Shown one piece after another: positions 30,013 to 32,593 of a stretch of DNA of 32,593 bases (position 1 is its first letter; every line of letters begins with the position of its first letter). Under the pieces are notes generated by a model that worked only from the letters and a program-made list of their open reading frames with translations, made no database searches and was not told the origin of the DNA. The position numbers and the translations under genes are program-made. Source of the DNA: Oscillospiraceae bacterium (lineage in GTDB: Bacteria > Bacillota > Clostridia > Oscillospirales > CAG-272); assembly GCA_015064065.1 (NCBI GenBank), contig SVSY01000009.1, forward strand, positions 1-32,593. The letters run 5' to 3'.

Positions 30013-30309
30013 ATGGGACAGAAGGAACAAAATCAACGACAAAAAAAGATTCCTTTGCGTCAGTGCCTCGGTTGTAACGAACATAAACCGAAGAAGGAGC
30101 TTTTGAGAGTGGTGCGAACTCCCGAAGGCGAAATAGTTCTCGATTTTACGGGAAAAAGATCGGGACGCGGTGCGTATATATGCTACGAATTGAAATGTCT
30201 TAAATTGGCAAGAAAATCGGGACGCATCGCAAAAAGTCTTGAGGTAGAGATACCCGAGGATATATACGACGGAATGGAAAGAGAGCTCGAGGAAAATGAG
30301 CGAGCTTAA
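30013..30309 (+). CDS. rnpM: YlxR-family protein (RNase P modulator RnpM)
   Basis: IPLRQCLGCNEHKPKKELLRVVRTPEGEIVLDFTGKRSGRGAYIC; between nusA and the L7Ae-family gene. Confidence 0.93.
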   Translation: MGQKEQNQRQKKIPLRQCLGCNEHKPKKELLRVVRTPEGEIVLDFTGKRSGRGAYICYELKCLKLARKSGRIAKSLEVEIPEDIYDGMERELEENERA

Positions 30310-30637
30310 AGTTGAACTTGAAAACGAAAAAAAGCTTTTGGGTGCACTTGGCCTTTGTGCGAGAGCACGAAAACTTGTTTTTGGAGTTCCGATGATATGT
30401 GAAGCGATGAAAAGCGGCGGTAAAAATGCTCCGCTTATGATATTCGAAGCAGCAGATACGTCGGAAAATACGCATAAAAGGATCGCCGACAGGTCGGCAT
30501 ATTATAACGTGAGAACGGTTCGCTTGAATTGCGACGGGGCTACATTGGCGTTGGCTCTGGGAAAGACCTCTTCTCTCGGTGCGGTGGCGATCACGGACGA
30601 GCAAATGTGCCGAATGGCAGAGAAATACGTTAACTGA
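30296..30637 (+). CDS. L7Ae/YlxQ-family ribosomal-like protein
   Basis: LLGALGLCARARKLVFGVPMICEAMKSGGKNAPLMIFEAADTSENTHKRI; overlaps the rnpM end; synteny. Confidence 0.9.
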   Translation: MSELKVELENEKKLLGALGLCARARKLVFGVPMICEAMKSGGKNAPLMIFEAADTSENTHKRIADRSAYYNVRTVRLNCDGATLALALGKTSSLGAVAITDEQMCRMAEKYVN

Positions 30638-30704
30638 CACGTAAGGGCAACCTTAAATCCAATGGAAAGGGAATTCTTCGCTATGCGGAGAATGGGTACG
30701 AAGT

Positions 30705-32593
30705 ATGGCAGCAGCAAATCAAACATCGAATTTATTGAAGGTCAATCAGCTCTCAAAGGATCTTGCTATGCGAAGCAAGGATCTTGCAGAGATGCTTGCA
30801 CGGGAGGGCATAGAATATAAAGCGCAAAAGGTTCTTGAGCCTAACGAGTTTGCAGTTCTTTTTAATACGCTTACAAAGGATAACCAGATAAACGGAATAG
30901 AAGATTATCTCGACGGTATCACGTATATTCCCAAAAAAGAAAAAACATCCGAAGAGCCTCAAAAGAAGGCAGAAGCAGCTCCCGAAGCACCCAAGTCAGA
31001 GCCTGAAAAGAAGGAAGAGACTCCTAAGGAAGCCAAAGCTACACCCGCACAGGAAACACCCAAGACCGCTGCAAAGACCGAGAGTGTCAGCTCGAAAGCG
31101 GTTGAAGCGACCGAAAAATCTGAGAAGGTCGAAAAGACCGAAAAAACAGAAAACTCTGAAAAGGCGGGAAATGCCGAAAAGATCGAGAAGACCGAAGCTG
31201 CGCCCAAGACAGAAAAAGTCGAGCCTAAGCCTGCTCCCGCACAGCAGAGCGCTCCAACTCCTCAAAAGGAGACTCCCGTCGCATCTAAGAATGAAAGACC
31301 TGCGCCTCAGCAGCCTGTACAGAAGACTGCCCCCAACGATCGTTTCGCACAGCAACCGCGCAACAACGATCGCTTTGCACAGGGAGGACAGAAGCCTGCT
31401 TCTAACGATCGCTTTGCTCAGCAGCCGCGCAATAACGACCGCTTTGCTCAGCAGGGTGCTCCCAAGGGAGACCGTCCCTTCAACCAGAATGCACAGGGTG
31501 GACAGAGACCGATGCAGAACGGCGCAAAGCCTAATGCACGTCCCAACAATCAGTCTTTTGATAAGGACGACAGGCAGCAGAATGCTCCCAGAGAGAAGTT
31601 CAAGCCTCAGCCTATCGTTCGTTCGCAGACTATGAAGGGAGATGAAGCTCCCAAGCAGAGAGGTGCTACCCGTGTCGTAGATATGAGAGGCAGCTCGGTA
31701 GACCTTTCCAAGTACGACGAGAAGCTTGATAATTTCGTGCCCGATTCTATTTCGGATATGCGCGGCGGTATGCAGCGTGTAAAGAAGCAGAGCGGCAGAG
31801 ATGCGTTTGCACAAAAGAATAACAAAATGAAGGGCAAGAAGAGCACTCAGCCTGTTACCAAGGCACCCACGAGCGTAACTCTTCCCGATGAGATAATAGT
31901 CAGCGACCTTGCGTCTCGTCTTAAGGTGACCTCGGGTGAGGTAGTCAAGAGACTTATGATGCTCGGCGTAATGGCAACTGTAAACCAGACAGTTGATTTT
32001 GATACTGCGGCTATAGTTGCGGACGAAATGGGTATTGCGGCTACTAAGGAAGTCGTCGTTACTATCGAGGAAAGACTCTTCGATGAGACAGAAGATAACG
32101 AGGACGTACTCGTTCCCAGAGCACCTGTAGTATGCGTAATGGGTCACGTTGACCACGGTAAAACGTCTATACTCGACGCTATACGCCATACGAGCGTAAC
32201 TCGCGGAGAGGCAGGCGGTATCACACAGCACATCGGTGCTTACCGCGTAAAGATAAACGGCGAGGATATAACCTTCCTCGATACTCCCGGTCACGAAGCG
32301 TTCACCGCGATGAGAGCAAGAGGTGCTCAGGCTACCGATATTGCTATCCTCGTAGTTGCCGCTGACGACGGAATCATGCCGCAGACTATAGAAGCGATAA
32401 ATCACGCAAAGGCTGCGGGTGTAGATATAATCGTAGCTATCAATAAGATGGATAAGCCCACGGCGAACCCCGATGCAGTTAAGCAGGAGCTTACCAAGTA
32501 CGAGCTTGTACCCGAGGAATGGGGCGGTGACGTTATCTGCGTTCCCGTATCTGCGCTCACGGGTCAGGGTATAGACGACCTTCTCGAGAGCGT
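30705..32593 (+). CDS. infB: Translation initiation factor IF-2, 3'-truncated by window edge
   Basis: Not in the supplied ORF list (no stop in window). Frame from ATG 30705 reads [38 protein letters not shown]...[20 protein letters not shown]...[33 protein letters not shown]...AINKMDKP. G-domain ATG (32139) checked to be in frame with 30705. Confidence 0.97.
   Translation, partial: MAAANQTSNLLKVNQLSKDLAMRSKDLAEMLAREGIEYKAQKVLEPNEFAVLFNTLTKDNQINGIEDYLDGITYIPKKEKTSEEPQKKAEAAPEAPKSEPEKKEETPKEAKATPAQETPKTAAKTESVSSKAVEATEKSEKVEKTEKTENSEKAGNAEKIEKTEAAPKTEKVEPKPAPAQQSAPTPQKETPVASKNERPAPQQPVQKTAPNDRFAQQPRNNDRFAQGGQKPASNDRFAQQPRNNDRFAQQGAPKGDRPFNQNAQGGQRPMQNGAKPNARPNNQSFDKDDRQQNAPREKFKPQPIVRSQTMKGDEAPKQRGATRVVDMRGSSVDLSKYDEKLDNFVPDSISDMRGGMQRVKKQSGRDAFAQKNNKMKGKKSTQPVTKAPTSVTLPDEIIVSDLASRLKVTSGEVVKRLMMLGVMATVNQTVDFDTAAIVADEMGIAATKEVVVTIEERLFDETEDNEDVLVPRAPVVCVMGHVDHGKTSILDAIRHTSVTRGEAGGITQHIGAYRVKINGEDITFLDTPGHEAFTAMRARGAQATDIAILVVAADDGIMPQTIEAINHAKAAGVDIIVAINKMDKPTANPDAVKQELTKYELVPEEWGGDVICVPVSALTGQGIDDLLES
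31335..31451 (+). repeat. NDRFAQ tandem motif repeat within the IF-2 N-terminal linker
   Basis: Four in-frame NDRFAQ copies (31335, 31365, 31404, 31434), arranged as two [16 protein letters not shown] blocks separated by GGQKPAS. Confidence 0.9.

Noticed and set aside
30996-32405. 469-aa minus-strand ORF opposite infB
   Set aside because: It is antisense to the recognised IF-2 reading frame, with low-complexity Leu/Ser/Arg translation typical of a shadow ORF.

Overview
This window reads as a core chromosomal segment from a low/mid-GC Clostridia-like Firmicute. No tRNA, rRNA, CRISPR array or mobile element was seen. From left to right: (1) a 5'-truncated surface protein with alternating carbohydrate-binding-like modules, a Cys/His-rich tail and a C-terminal TM, ending in a strong terminator; (2) a forward dcw cell-wall/division cluster, mraZ-rsmH-ftsL-like-PBP(SpoVD/PbpB type)-murE-murF-mraY-ftsW/spoVE-murG-divIB/ftsQ-ftsZ, with murD, murC, murB and ftsA absent from the cluster; (3) a reverse-strand P-type (Ca2+-type) ATPase and a reverse-strand run gdpP-rplI-dnaB-tilS-hpt-ftsH; (4) a divergent forward rimP-nusA-rnpM(ylxR)-ylxQ-infB operon, with infB truncated at the window edge. 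The most interesting observation is in the dcw PBP. An apparent zinc-ribbon/rubredoxin-like knuckle (C-x2-C-x16-C-x2-C) is inserted directly after the KTG active-site motif. The same protein also has a Cys pair matching the redox-regulated disulfide reported for B. subtilis SpoVD, inside a His-rich stretch that ends at the SxN motif (here S-C-N). This could be a metal- or redox-responsive transpeptidase. Other points of interest are a 10-bp-periodic MraZ box, an FtsL-like protein with a long cytoplasmic extension, an atypical acidic FtsZ C-terminus without FtsA nearby, and near-identical extended -35 regions at the ftsZ and rimP promoters. All calls come from reading the sequence and supplied ORFs; no database search was possible.
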